From JAWPMT01 sp965227935 (GTDB lineage: Bacteria; Bacteroidota; Bacteroidia; Cytophagales; Cyclobacteriaceae), in NCBI GenBank assembly GCA_965227935.1, contig CBDDGS010000055.1:1860001-1924000 (forward strand): a stretch of 64,000 bases of DNA, read 5' to 3'. Shown here one piece after another: positions 40,875 to 52,379 of the stretch. The notes below the pieces were generated by a model that ran no database searches, had not been told where the DNA came from, and saw only the letters and a program-made list of their open reading frames with translations. The stretch's first letter is position 1. The number at the start of each line of letters is the position of its first letter. The position numbers and the translations under genes were made by a program.

Positions 40875-42161
40875 ATGAGTTCGGTAGATGTATTGCTGGG
40901 GCTCCAGTGGGGGGATGAAGGCAAGGGCAAAGTAGTTGATTTCCTGGCACCGAAGTACGAGGTGGTTGCGCGCTTTCAGGGTGGCCCCAACGCTGGGCAT
41001 ACTTTGGAGTTTGACGGTCACAAGCATGTGCTACATCAGATACCTTCTGGTATTTTTCATGACGGCATTACCAATGTGGTCGGGAATGGTGTAGTCCTGG
41101 ATCCTATCACTTTTCAGCGTGAGTTGTCGGAGCTTGATCCTTTTGGCATAGATTATAAGGATCGTTTGTTGGTATCCAATCGGGCGCAGGTGATCCTGCC
41201 CACGCACCGAATGTTGGATCGAGCCTATGAAGAGGCCAAAGGGGAGTCCAGGATTGGATCGACATTGCGAGGAATAGGTCCTACGTATCAGGATAAGATG
41301 GCCCGGGTAGGTCTGCGGGTAGGTGACCTTTTGGAGAAAGATTTCAAGAGTAGGTATCAGGCACTAAGAGACCGACATGCCAGGATTCTGGAGCAACATG
41401 ATTTTGAGTACGACCCATCGGCGGAGGAAGAGAAATTCTGGGAAGCCGTAGAGGTTTTGCGCTCATTGCAGATCACCGATACCCAATACCTTATTAACAA
41501 TTATCTCAAGGAGGGTAAGTCCGTTCTGGCTGAAGGTGCGCAAGGTTCTCTATTGGATATAGACTTTGGTAGTTACCCATTTGTCACCAGTTCCAATACG
41601 GTCGCTGCAGGTGCCTGCACCGGCTTGGGCGTGGCACCACGTCAGATCGGGGAGGTCTTCGGTATTTTCAAGGCCTATTGTACGAGGGTTGGAAGTGGGC
41701 CATTTCCTACGGAGCTATTGGGAGACGATGGCGAGCTGCTGAGAGCCAAGGGCAATGAGTTCGGCGCTACTACCGGAAGACCACGGAGATGTGGATGGCT
41801 CGACCTGCCAGCGTTGAAGTACGCCACCATGATCAATGGCGTGACTCAGCTTTATATGATGAAAGCAGATGTGCTGGCGGATCTGGGCAGTATTGAAATC
41901 TGCACAGGCTACCAGAAAGGTGAAGAATCAACGTCGCAGCTTCCCTTGAACTATGATCCGACGGAATGGCAGCAGACTTTGCGATCCTTTCCTTCCTGGG
42001 GTGAGGAGATTCCTGGGGACTTTGACTTATTTCCATCTGAGTTGAGTAATTACATTGATTTTATTGAGGCTGAGGTGGCTGTCCCTATCACGCTGGTATC
42101 CGTAGGACCAGACCGCACGCAGACGATCATTAAGAACTCAGGATCGACGATTGAGGCCTAG
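40875..42161 (+). CDS. purA: Adenylosuccinate synthetase
   Basis: PurA joins IMP and aspartate with GTP in the first committed step to AMP. The P-loop is in LLGLQWGDEGKGKVVDFLA, with the catalytic Asp, and the catalytic His is in QGGPNAGHTLEFDG. Further conserved segments are RGIGPTYQDKMARVGLRVGD, EGAQGSLLDIDFGSYPFVTS, YCTRVGSGPFPTEL and ATTGRPRRCGWLDL. The length of 428 residues is complete. It is the last gene before the rRNA operon, whose leader begins about 150 bases downstream. Confidence 0.96.
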   Translation: MSSVDVLLGLQWGDEGKGKVVDFLAPKYEVVARFQGGPNAGHTLEFDGHKHVLHQIPSGIFHDGITNVVGNGVVLDPITFQRELSELDPFGIDYKDRLLVSNRAQVILPTHRMLDRAYEEAKGESRIGSTLRGIGPTYQDKMARVGLRVGDLLEKDFKSRYQALRDRHARILEQHDFEYDPSAEEEKFWEAVEVLRSLQITDTQYLINNYLKEGKSVLAEGAQGSLLDIDFGSYPFVTSSNTVAAGACTGLGVAPRQIGEVFGIFKAYCTRVGSGPFPTELLGDDGELLRAKGNEFGATTGRPRRCGWLDLPALKYATMINGVTQLYMMKADVLADLGSIEICTGYQKGEESTSQLPLNYDPTEWQQTLRSFPSWGEEIPGDFDLFPSELSNYIDFIEAEVAVPITLVSVGPDRTQTIIKNSGSTIEA

Positions 42162-42263
42162 TCCATCAATTGACGCTAATTTCTTGGGCTCGGGCAGGAA
42201 TATGACAAGATAAGTCATACTCAGATTCACCTATTTGTTGTATCTTCACAATCCTTTTTCCCT

Positions 42264-42310
42264 TAGAAGAAGGAAAAATTCAGGATCAACTCGAAAATTT
42301 TCGTCCTGAG
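42264..42310. terminator. Possible terminator hairpins between purA and the rRNA operon
   Basis: Two overlapping inverted repeats are visible: TTTTTCC / GGAAAAA (about 42255-42279) and TCAGGA / TCCTGA around GAAAATTTTC (about 42280-42309). They fall between the purA stop and the rRNA promoter. Neither has a perfect T-tail, so this is tentative. Confidence 0.35.
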
Positions 42311-42340
42311 TTTGGTTTTAGCAAAAGATGTCTATCTTTG
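42311..42340 (+). promoter_or_regulatory. rRNA operon promoter of Bacteroidota type
   Basis: TTTG at 42311-42314 and TATCTTTG at 42333-42340 match the -33 and -7 elements of the Bacteroidota primary sigma factor with an 18-base spacer. It is about 280 bases upstream of 16S. This is the clearest promoter in the window. Confidence 0.75.
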
Positions 42341-42619
42341 CATCCGCTTTGAGCGCGAGGGGTTGAAAGATTGGTAAGAGAGGGGCGTTTGGGGTGATAA
42401 AATATGGGTCACTGGATGAGTGGCTTACGAATGGGAGATGAGGCTGTAGAGATGCAGCTTTTTTAATCTTCCGTTGAAGTTCTTTGAATGAGTGTTACAA
42501 GGTAGCAAATGACTCCACCTGAGTTTATTTGGAATGATCTGGTTTATTACTTACCGGTACGTTCTGGATTGACTGTCAAGGAAGTAAAGCGAGGTTCGAA
42601 TTTGACATTTAAGTAATAA
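42341..42619 (+). other. rRNA operon leader
   Basis: About 280 bases of transcribed leader between the promoter and 16S. It holds no gene. It has short purine-rich stretches and would take part in forming the 16S processing stem; I do not see a clear boxA. Confidence 0.55.
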
Positions 42620-44141
<1,522 letters not shown>

Positions 44142-44275
44142 GGAGCTGATATAATCTGGTGACAGATATCAGCATAAAGAGGAGTCTTGTTTTACGTTTG
44201 GGGTTGTTTGTTACCGTAACATTTGTTCAAGATTTTGATGATTGAAGAGAAGGACCGACCAGAGATTACAATTTT

Positions 44276-44349
44276 AGTCTCGTAGCTCAGGTGGTTAGAG
44301 CGCTACACTGATAATGTAGAGGTCGGCAGTTCGAGTCTGCCCGAGACTA
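44276..44349 (+). tRNA. tRNA-Ile (anticodon GAU)
   Basis: A 74-base gene in the 16S-23S spacer. The acceptor stem is AGTCTCG / CGAGACT with discriminator A. The D-arm is GCTCAGGTGGTTAGAGC, the anticodon stem CTACA / TGTAG encloses CTGATAA (anticodon GAT), and the T-arm is GGCAGTTCGAGTCTGCC. CC follows the discriminator but the full CCA is not encoded. Confidence 0.97.
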
Positions 44350-44475
44350 CCGTGTGCGCCGAAGCCTTTGATCGACGAAGCATTAGCGAAGTTGATTAGG
44401 CGAAGGAGCGCAGCCTTTTGAAAGGGAGGTCTGGTATCACAGAGCCCGCCGTCGCTTGCAGCTATGGCGGACGAA
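44350..44475 (+). other. tRNA-Ile to tRNA-Ala spacer with long imperfect stem
   Basis: This 126-base spacer contains an imperfect inverted repeat (TGCGCCGAAGCCT near 44354 against AGGCGAAGGAGCGCA near 44399) and a smaller GC stem (CCGTCG...TGGCGG). They are likely processing structures. No gene is present. Confidence 0.5.
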
Positions 44476-44552
44476 GGGGGATTAGCTCAGCTGGCTAGAG
44501 CGCCTGCCTTGCACGCAGGAGGTCATCGGTTCGACTCCGATATCCTCCACCA
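44476..44552 (+). tRNA. tRNA-Ala (anticodon UGC)
   Basis: The second spacer tRNA. The acceptor stem is GGGGGAT / ATCCTCC with one G-U pair. The D-arm is GCTCAGCTGGCTAGAGC, the anticodon stem CCTGC / GCAGG encloses CTTGCAC (anticodon TGC), and the T-arm is ATCGGTTCGACTCCGAT. The 3' CCA is encoded (44550-44552), unlike tRNA-Ile and tRNA-Leu here. Confidence 0.97.
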
Positions 44553-44912
44553 TTCGGTGGGGATGTTCATTGATCATAGATCTTGTTTTGAGTACTAAGA
44601 ACAATGATCAAAGAACAAAGAACACCAATCACATCAGCAGGATGTGATGCTATTGAAAAACTGAAAAGCTTTCAGACTGTGGGGACACATCTGACAAGTA
44701 CTACTCCAGATGCTGGATTCGCTGTAAGAGATGAGCCATCGACTTACAGGTTGAGAGCTGTATACTGGAAGGAAGAGTTCATTGACATGTTGATACGTAG
44801 TAATAGATTCACTGAGAATTAGAATCAAACCGTCTTTGCCCTGGAGGCAAGGATGGTTAAAAACGAGTATATCGTTACGAAAAGTTCTGTCGAGAACAGG
44901 ACGAACATCTAC
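44553..44912 (+). other. tRNA-Ala to 23S internal transcribed spacer
   Basis: 360 bases that separate tRNA-Ala from 23S. A 72-codon open frame (44604-44822) exists but has no recognisable pattern and lies inside the rRNA transcript, so I do not call it a gene. The sequence just before 23S forms the 23S processing stem. Confidence 0.6.
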
Positions 44913-47777
<2,865 letters not shown>

Positions 47778-47868
47778 TGCGAACGATATATTCGTTTTTT
47801 CTAATTCCGTGTGAATCTCTTACTACCAACATGTCAAAGATATTAAGCTGATCGAGTAGCGATCAGTC

Positions 47869-47917
47869 AAGGCTTTATGGTGACCTACCTGCGGCAGGCA
47901 GCTTATATCGAGGGTCA
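47869..47917 (+). pseudogene. Partial 5S rRNA 5'-end copy split by a 19-bp palindromic insert
   Basis: The sequence AAGGCTTTATGGTGA (47869-47883) followed by TTATATCGAGGGT (47903-47915) matches the start of the true 5S region (AAGGTTTTATGGTGA then TTATAGCGAGGGT at 47921-47948) with only two differences in 28 bases. In this copy the 19 bases CCTACCTGCGGCAGGCAGC (47884-47902) sit exactly at the junction. The copy breaks off after GGGT. It is a truncated tandem duplicate, not a functional 5S gene. Confidence 0.75.
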
Positions 47918-47928
47918 TCAAAGGTTTT

Positions 47929-48037
47929 ATGGTGATTATAGCGAGGGTGTCCACCTCTTTCCATTCCGAACAGAGAAGTTAAGCCCCTCAGCGCTGATGG
48001 TACTGCAGTAACATGTGGGAGAGTAAGTCGTTGCCAG
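47929..48037 (+). rRNA. rrf: 5S ribosomal RNA
   Basis: The gene runs from the terminal helix TGGTGA (47930) to its partner GTTGCCA (ending 48036), about 109 bases. The conserved internal stretch CCATTCCGAACAGAGAAGTT followed by AAGCCC identifies it. The ends are accurate to a few bases. A terminator follows within 15 bases. Confidence 0.95.
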
Positions 48038-48046
48038 TTTTTATAT

Positions 48047-48078
48047 AGGGATATCATGAAAATGATGTCCCTTTTTTT
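48047..48078 (+). terminator. rRNA operon terminator
   Basis: AGGGATATCAT (48047-48057) pairs with ATGATGTCCCT (48062-48072) with one G-T pair and loop GAAA, followed by a T-run to about 48078. It is 10 bases past the 5S 3' end. Confidence 0.92.
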
Positions 48079-48105
48079 ATGTCTTATTCTGAATAATTGG
48101 GATAG

Positions 48106-48122
48106 TGGCAACGACTTACTCT
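48106..48122 (-). repeat. Inverted 17-bp copy of the 5S 3' end
   Basis: TGGCAACGACTTACTCT is the exact reverse complement of the 5S 3' end (48020-48036). It lies about 70 bases beyond the real 5S end, past the terminator. It is a remnant of rearrangement of the rrn 3' end. Confidence 0.75.
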
Positions 48123-48159
48123 ACGAGCGCAGACGCGTAGTCTAAGCCTGGCCGGCCGC

Positions 48160-48366
48160 GTCGCCTGCCTGCCGGTAGGCAGGTTGCCAGTTTTTATACA
48201 AGCCCCTTGGGAAACCGAGGGGCTTTTTTTTTTGCCCTGTCAGTAATCCAGTTAAAATCCCAGGATCTAAACTCCCCTCCTGGGAGGGGGCTGGGGGTGG
48301 GTTCTTCACAGTGCAGCAACCCCTTTTGGGAACCCTAGGCTTCAATCAACTCTACAAAAAACAACT
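48160..48366 (+). repeat. Tandem repeat copy A downstream of the rRNA operon
   Basis: First of two direct repeats of about 208 bases. Parts in order: palindrome CCTGCCTGCCGGTAGGCAGG (48164-48183); GTTGCCAGTTTTTATA, identical to the 5S 3' end and its flank (48036 region); a terminator hairpin AAGCCCC / GGGGCTT with a long T-run (48200-48233); a unique stretch GCCCTGTCAGTAA; a second palindrome CCCCTCCTGGGAGGGG (48274-48289) with G-rich tail; and the end TACAAAAAACAACT. It contains no gene. Confidence 0.8.
48200..48233 (+). terminator. Terminator hairpin inside repeat copy A
   Basis: AAGCCCC (48200-48206) and GGGGCTT (48219-48225) with inner TTGG/CCGA pairing and loop GAAA, followed by a run of T. 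It has the standard terminator form. Confidence 0.8.
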
Positions 48367-48397
48367 GCATGGTCATCTTTGGTATCCAGGCGCCCCC

Positions 48398-48606
48398 GTC
48401 GCCTGCCTGCCGTTAGGCAGGTTGCCACTTCTTATACAAGCCCCTTAGAGCAATCTGAGGGGCTTTTTTTATGCCCTGTCAGTAAGCCAGCTAAAATCCA
48501 CGGATCGAAACTCCCCTCCTGGGAGGGGCTGGGGGTGGGTTCTTCACACCCCAGTACGGCCCTTCAACGAAATCCACTCCTTCCACTACCTTTACAAAAA
48601 ACAACT
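48398..48606 (+). repeat. Tandem repeat copy B, reaching the CHAT gene start
   Basis: Second copy of the unit, offset by about 240 bases from copy A. The palindrome (CCTGCCT...AGGCAGG at 48402-48421), a degenerate 5S 3' end (GTTGCCACTTCTTATA), the terminator, GCCCTGTCAGTAA, the CCCCTCCTGGGAGGGG palindrome and the TACAAAAAACAACT end are all kept, with scattered differences. The copy ends two bases before the GTG start of the CHAT gene, so it supplies that gene's leader. Confidence 0.8.
48438..48470 (+). terminator. Terminator hairpin inside repeat copy B
   Basis: AAGCCCC (48438-48444) and GGGGCTT (to about 48464) with a TTAGAGCAATCTGA inner part, followed by T-run. The inner loop has changed relative to copy A (TTAGA/TCTGA instead of TTGG/CCGA) while still pairing. 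Confidence 0.78.
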
Positions 48607-48608
48607 TT

Positions 48609-51600
48609 GTGACACTTTCCAGAACAATTCTCCTTTCAAGCCTACTCCTCTGCGCCCGTTTGTGTGACGGTCAGTCGAAGTTCGATGAGGCCATGGCTTT
48701 GTACAATAGTGGAGACTCTCTCTATCAAATTACATCAGGATATAGCAAAGAGGCCGAAGAATTCTTGGGGGCCGCTAGTGAGATCTTTTTCGAGATAGAT
48801 AGCAATCATTGGGCATGGCGATGTGCCCTTCTCAGATCAAGGCAAGAGGTGTGGCATGGACGGCAAAGTGTGGGATTGGAAATGGCGATCTCCACAGCTC
48901 AAGACATGGAGCGCCTTAGCGCCCATGACACGCTCAGGGCGGAGGTCTACTACATAGCGGGGGCAGCTCTTCATAGACTGGGCCGGCCGGAGGAAGCAGT
49001 TGATCCCTTATCGAAGGCCTCCAATCTCTTTAAGGGCCAGGGCAGTACCCAAAAGAAGGCCATAGAGGCTTTTTGGTATATGGCTTATATATATGAGAGT
49101 TTGGGTCAGTTGGATATCGCACTTGCACAGTACAAGGAATCGGTGATGATGGCAGAGGCCTTGTCCCCATCCAGGTATCGAAGTAGGACACTTTTCTCAC
49201 TCTATAAGAACACAGCCATCATATATGGTGAACGGCTTGGGAATCTTCGTGAGTCGATGCGCTTATTATCCCAGTGCGGGGTGCTCGTCGATGAAAATCC
49301 GGAGTACATGACCGTCGATCACCGGCGAGATGTATTCAATACCATGAGCAATGTTCACAGGAAACTCGGAAACTTCGAGAAAAGCCTTGAGTACGCTCAG
49401 CAGTCGATGGCTATTGAGGGCGGTGATCCTTCCCGACCATCGTTCCGTTTGAAATTTGCCAAGTATCACACGGCACTAGCGCTCTCCGAACTCAGACGAT
49501 ATCATGAGGCCAATGCCATCTACAAAGAACTTTTGACAATGCGGTTTTACCCTGACTGGCAGGTAAAGCATATTGGGGAGAACTATTTGGACATGGAGGA
49601 GTTAGACTCTGCCACGCTGTACATGCGCAAAGTATTGGCGATAGAAAGGCAGAAGGATGGCACCAAGTCCAGTTTGCCGCAGGCGCTACTTCGCCTTGGT
49701 CAGATTCACGAGCAAAGAGGTGATTATGATTCGATGGCATATTACATCAGGGAATCAATCGACGTGTCGCTTCCGTCGTCCAGGCACTTTGCCTACAAAT
49801 TGCTCAGTAGGAGCTACTACAAGAGGGGCTTGCTAGATTCGGCATTGCACTTTGCCCGAATCGCGGTATTCGGGGAGGACCTTTCCGATAAAATCGAAAT
49901 CAATCTTGAACATGGAAGGACAGGGCTTATTGACCGCGGCAGATGGTTGCTCGAGCTATATGAAAATCGCGCCGATGAAAAGGCTGAGTCTGTGAGTGCG
50001 GCTATTGACTACTGCTATCAGTTGCAGGATTATCTGAGTGACCAACCCTATCTGGCAAGAACTGCCACGCAAACTCATATCATCTATCAAGAAGGGGTCC
50101 GCAACACATTAAAAATGGCAACCTGGGAAGATCCTATTTGGGCTCGTGAAGCTTTTGTTTTCGCAGAGTGGAGCAAAATGCAGGTCCTTGCACAGGCATG
50201 GAGAGGAAGCGAGGCTAGGCAATACGGTGCTATCCCGCAGGAACTGATTGACCTCGAGAATGATTTGCTCTTGCAGCAGAATTACGTCAGTTCACAGGTT
50301 CAGAAAATGGATCAATCCCAAGACTCATCAAATCTAAATTCATACAAGGCCAGACTCTTCCGTCTGCGACACAGCCGGGATTCCCTGCAGACAGTTTTTG
50401 AAACGACGTATCCGCGCTACCACCAGCTGCGCTACTCGAATGACTCCCTCTCGGTCCAAGATGTTCAGCGTCGGTTGGCAAATAATGAGGCCTTCATCGA
50501 GTATTTTGTTGGGGACACAGTCTCCTATGTTTTTCTCATCACTGAAGATCAATATGAGGTGAAGCAGATCGACCTTGTAAATGACTCACTTACTAACACG
50601 TTGAGAGCCTCGCTGAAAAGTGATGTGCAGTCCCATTCTCCCCAGGAGTTTCAGGCCCAGGCACTACCGATTTACGAGCAATACCTACGCCCGGTCATCG
50701 ATCAGCTCGGCCCGGAGATCGATGAGTTGATCATTGTGCCGGATGGTAATCTCTCTTACTTCCCACTGGGTGCTTTGGTGAATGCGTCGACGAAAAACCC
50801 GCAGACCTTCCAGAACCTGTCCTACCTGATGGATGATTACACGATTCACTACGCGTATTCAGCGTCGCTGTATTTCAATGAATTCACTTCCCTAAGCGAT
50901 AACAATGACTTGCTGGCTTTCGCCCCTTCTTATGAAACTACACTACAGGACGCGACACGTATGGAAGACCTTGGGCAATTTAGAAATCAGATTTCGTCGC
51001 TGGTCCATACGTTGCCGGAGGTAAATGCCATAAGCGAATATTTCAGTGGACAGACCTTTACTGGAGCCGAAGCCAGTGAAAGTACCTTCAAGTCAAACAT
51101 CGGACAACAAGGCATCTTGCACCTGGCCATGCATGCGATCGTGGATGATGAAGATCCAATGAACTCACGCATGCTCTTTTACAATGACGAGGATACACTG
51201 GAGGATGGATTCCTACATGCCTTTGAGATCTACAACATGCGCATCCCATCCAAGATGACGGTGCTCAGTGCCTGCGAGACAGGCTATGGCAAAATGGCCA
51301 AGGGAGAAGGGGCTATGAGTCTGGCCAGAGCCTTTGCCTATGCCGGCAGCCCTAGTATTGTCATGAGCCACTGGCAGGTAGATGATGAGTCAACGGCGGT
51401 GCTCATGACTCACTTTTACAAGCACTTGTCTGAAGGAGCGAGTAAAGGGGCCGCAATGCGCCAGGCTCGGAAAGATTTTCTGGAACAGGCCGATATAACT
51501 CGTTCCCATCCATTCTTTTGGGCGAGTTTCGTTGTAGTAGGTGACGACTCACCAATTGGGAGCAGCTGGACAACGACGCTCTATTGGGTCCTTGGGACCT

Positions 51601-51659
51601 TGCTCTTTCTAGTGTTGGCAACGTACGTCTCTCGCTCTATTGTCCGTCGGAGCCGCTGA
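48609..51659 (+). CDS. Secreted, membrane-anchored TPR-CHAT protein (putative caspase-like protease)
   Basis: CHAT domains are caspase-related cysteine proteases. The 1016-residue product starts with a signal peptide (LLLCARLCDGQ, about residues 1-22; GTG start at 48609). Tetratricopeptide repeats run from about 30 to 430 (AVDPLSKASNLFKGQGSTQK, EKSLEYAQQSMAIEGG). A helical linker with coiled coil follows to about 620. The CHAT domain covers ~640-965, with catalytic His842 in ILHLAMHAIVDDEDP and Cys889 in MTVLSACETGYGKMAKGEG, and the usual SHWQVDDEST and SHPFFWASFVVVGD segments. A transmembrane helix (about 989-1008) near the end leaves a short basic tail, RSIVRRSR. So the protease would face the periplasm, anchored at its C-terminus. 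Function and substrate are unknown. No CRISPR or gasdermin-like gene is nearby. The small membrane-protein gene downstream may be related. Confidence 0.87.
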   Translation: MTLSRTILLSSLLLCARLCDGQSKFDEAMALYNSGDSLYQITSGYSKEAEEFLGAASEIFFEIDSNHWAWRCALLRSRQEVWHGRQSVGLEMAISTAQDMERLSAHDTLRAEVYYIAGAALHRLGRPEEAVDPLSKASNLFKGQGSTQKKAIEAFWYMAYIYESLGQLDIALAQYKESVMMAEALSPSRYRSRTLFSLYKNTAIIYGERLGNLRESMRLLSQCGVLVDENPEYMTVDHRRDVFNTMSNVHRKLGNFEKSLEYAQQSMAIEGGDPSRPSFRLKFAKYHTALALSELRRYHEANAIYKELLTMRFYPDWQVKHIGENYLDMEELDSATLYMRKVLAIERQKDGTKSSLPQALLRLGQIHEQRGDYDSMAYYIRESIDVSLPSSRHFAYKLLSRSYYKRGLLDSALHFARIAVFGEDLSDKIEINLEHGRTGLIDRGRWLLELYENRADEKAESVSAAIDYCYQLQDYLSDQPYLARTATQTHIIYQEGVRNTLKMATWEDPIWAREAFVFAEWSKMQVLAQAWRGSEARQYGAIPQELIDLENDLLLQQNYVSSQVQKMDQSQDSSNLNSYKARLFRLRHSRDSLQTVFETTYPRYHQLRYSNDSLSVQDVQRRLANNEAFIEYFVGDTVSYVFLITEDQYEVKQIDLVNDSLTNTLRASLKSDVQSHSPQEFQAQALPIYEQYLRPVIDQLGPEIDELIIVPDGNLSYFPLGALVNASTKNPQTFQNLSYLMDDYTIHYAYSASLYFNEFTSLSDNNDLLAFAPSYETTLQDATRMEDLGQFRNQISSLVHTLPEVNAISEYFSGQTFTGAEASESTFKSNIGQQGILHLAMHAIVDDEDPMNSRMLFYNDEDTLEDGFLHAFEIYNMRIPSKMTVLSACETGYGKMAKGEGAMSLARAFAYAGSPSIVMSHWQVDDESTAVLMTHFYKHLSEGASKGAAMRQARKDFLEQADITRSHPFFWASFVVVGDDSPIGSSWTTTLYWVLGTLLFLVLATYVSRSIVRRSR

Positions 51660-51881
51660 CACTCACTATACTCCCAGTTCCAAACCATATTGCATCCTCA
51701 CGGTCTGTTCACGTGGCTCTCGGGCCCCGGATAGCAGCGGCATCTCAGCTGGCCTGAGCGCTGGGTCGAGGGGCTGAAGATGGGAGCGGATAGCCGGCAA
51801 AGGCCCCCAAATCCCTGCCAAAGATCATAAACCGAAGCTGTCGTGCTTATCGTTTTTAACTATAGGTAGCAGTTAATAATT
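51660..51881. other. Intergenic region after the CHAT gene
   Basis: 222 bases with no gene pattern. The first half is GC-rich, the last 50 bases before the next ATG are AT-rich. I see no exact -7 element or terminator. Confidence 0.4.
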
Positions 51882-52232
51882 ATGTCATTTGGTGGACCCA
51901 TAGATTCGATGATCAATGCTCACAAAAGCAATTTGCGGCTTTTGCGGGGAAGGAAGAGGCTGAAAGAAATAGAGGAGCACCACCCATCAAAATCAAGGAC
52001 ACCGATCGACATTAAGGGTGCGGATGAATTTCATCAACGGAAATTCAAGGAGAGGATCAGACAATTTCGACGAGCAGAGGGGTACCGCACCCTACTTATT
52101 GTACTCATCACGATCATTCTTCTCATGATCATCTTGCTGTGGGTTGTCACGGCCGATTTCTCGGGAGTGATTGATGCCATGACCCATAGTCACTCACTCA
52201 ATACCCTTTTCGCGATCTCCGCAGGCGGTTGA
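51882..52232 (+). CDS. Small single-pass membrane protein of unknown function
   Basis: I do not recognise a family. The 116-residue product has a basic, highly charged cytosolic N-half (RLLRGRKRLKEIEEHHPSKS, KERIRQFRRAEGYR). One strong transmembrane helix covers about residues 70-88 (LLIVLITIILLMIILLWVV), and a short 28-residue tail follows. It carries neither a signal peptide nor cysteines. The charge pattern resembles small riboflavin- or membrane-scaffold proteins of Bacteroidota, but I cannot name one. It lies 222 bases downstream of the CHAT gene on the same strand, so separate expression is likely. Real coding status is supported by length, a typical start and an ordinary amino-acid composition. 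Confidence 0.6.
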   Translation: MSFGGPIDSMINAHKSNLRLLRGRKRLKEIEEHHPSKSRTPIDIKGADEFHQRKFKERIRQFRRAEGYRTLLIVLITIILLMIILLWVVTADFSGVIDAMTHSHSLNTLFAISAGG

Positions 52233-52379
52233 TTACTAGCCCTTTATTGGCTTGAAAGGCTGCCGTTGACCATCCACATTTTTTCCTGGCACTTGGTATC
52301 GTTACCGGTAGCGATTGCAATGAAATCGTTTGAAATTTTGTAATCGATTCTGGTTAGATTTAAAAGACAATACCCAATC

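Noticed and set aside
44604..44822. 72-codon open frame between tRNA-Ala and 23S
   Set aside because: Lies inside the rRNA precursor spacer and has no recognisable domain; spacer sequence commonly contains such frames.
47869..47917. A second functional 5S rRNA gene
   Set aside because: Only about 28 bases of the 5' end match and they are interrupted by a 19-base insert; it cannot fold as 5S.
48609..51659. CRISPR-associated TPR-CHAT (Craspase-type) protein
   Set aside because: There is a signal peptide and a C-terminal membrane helix, and no CRISPR array or cas gene in the window; the shared domains alone do not justify the link.
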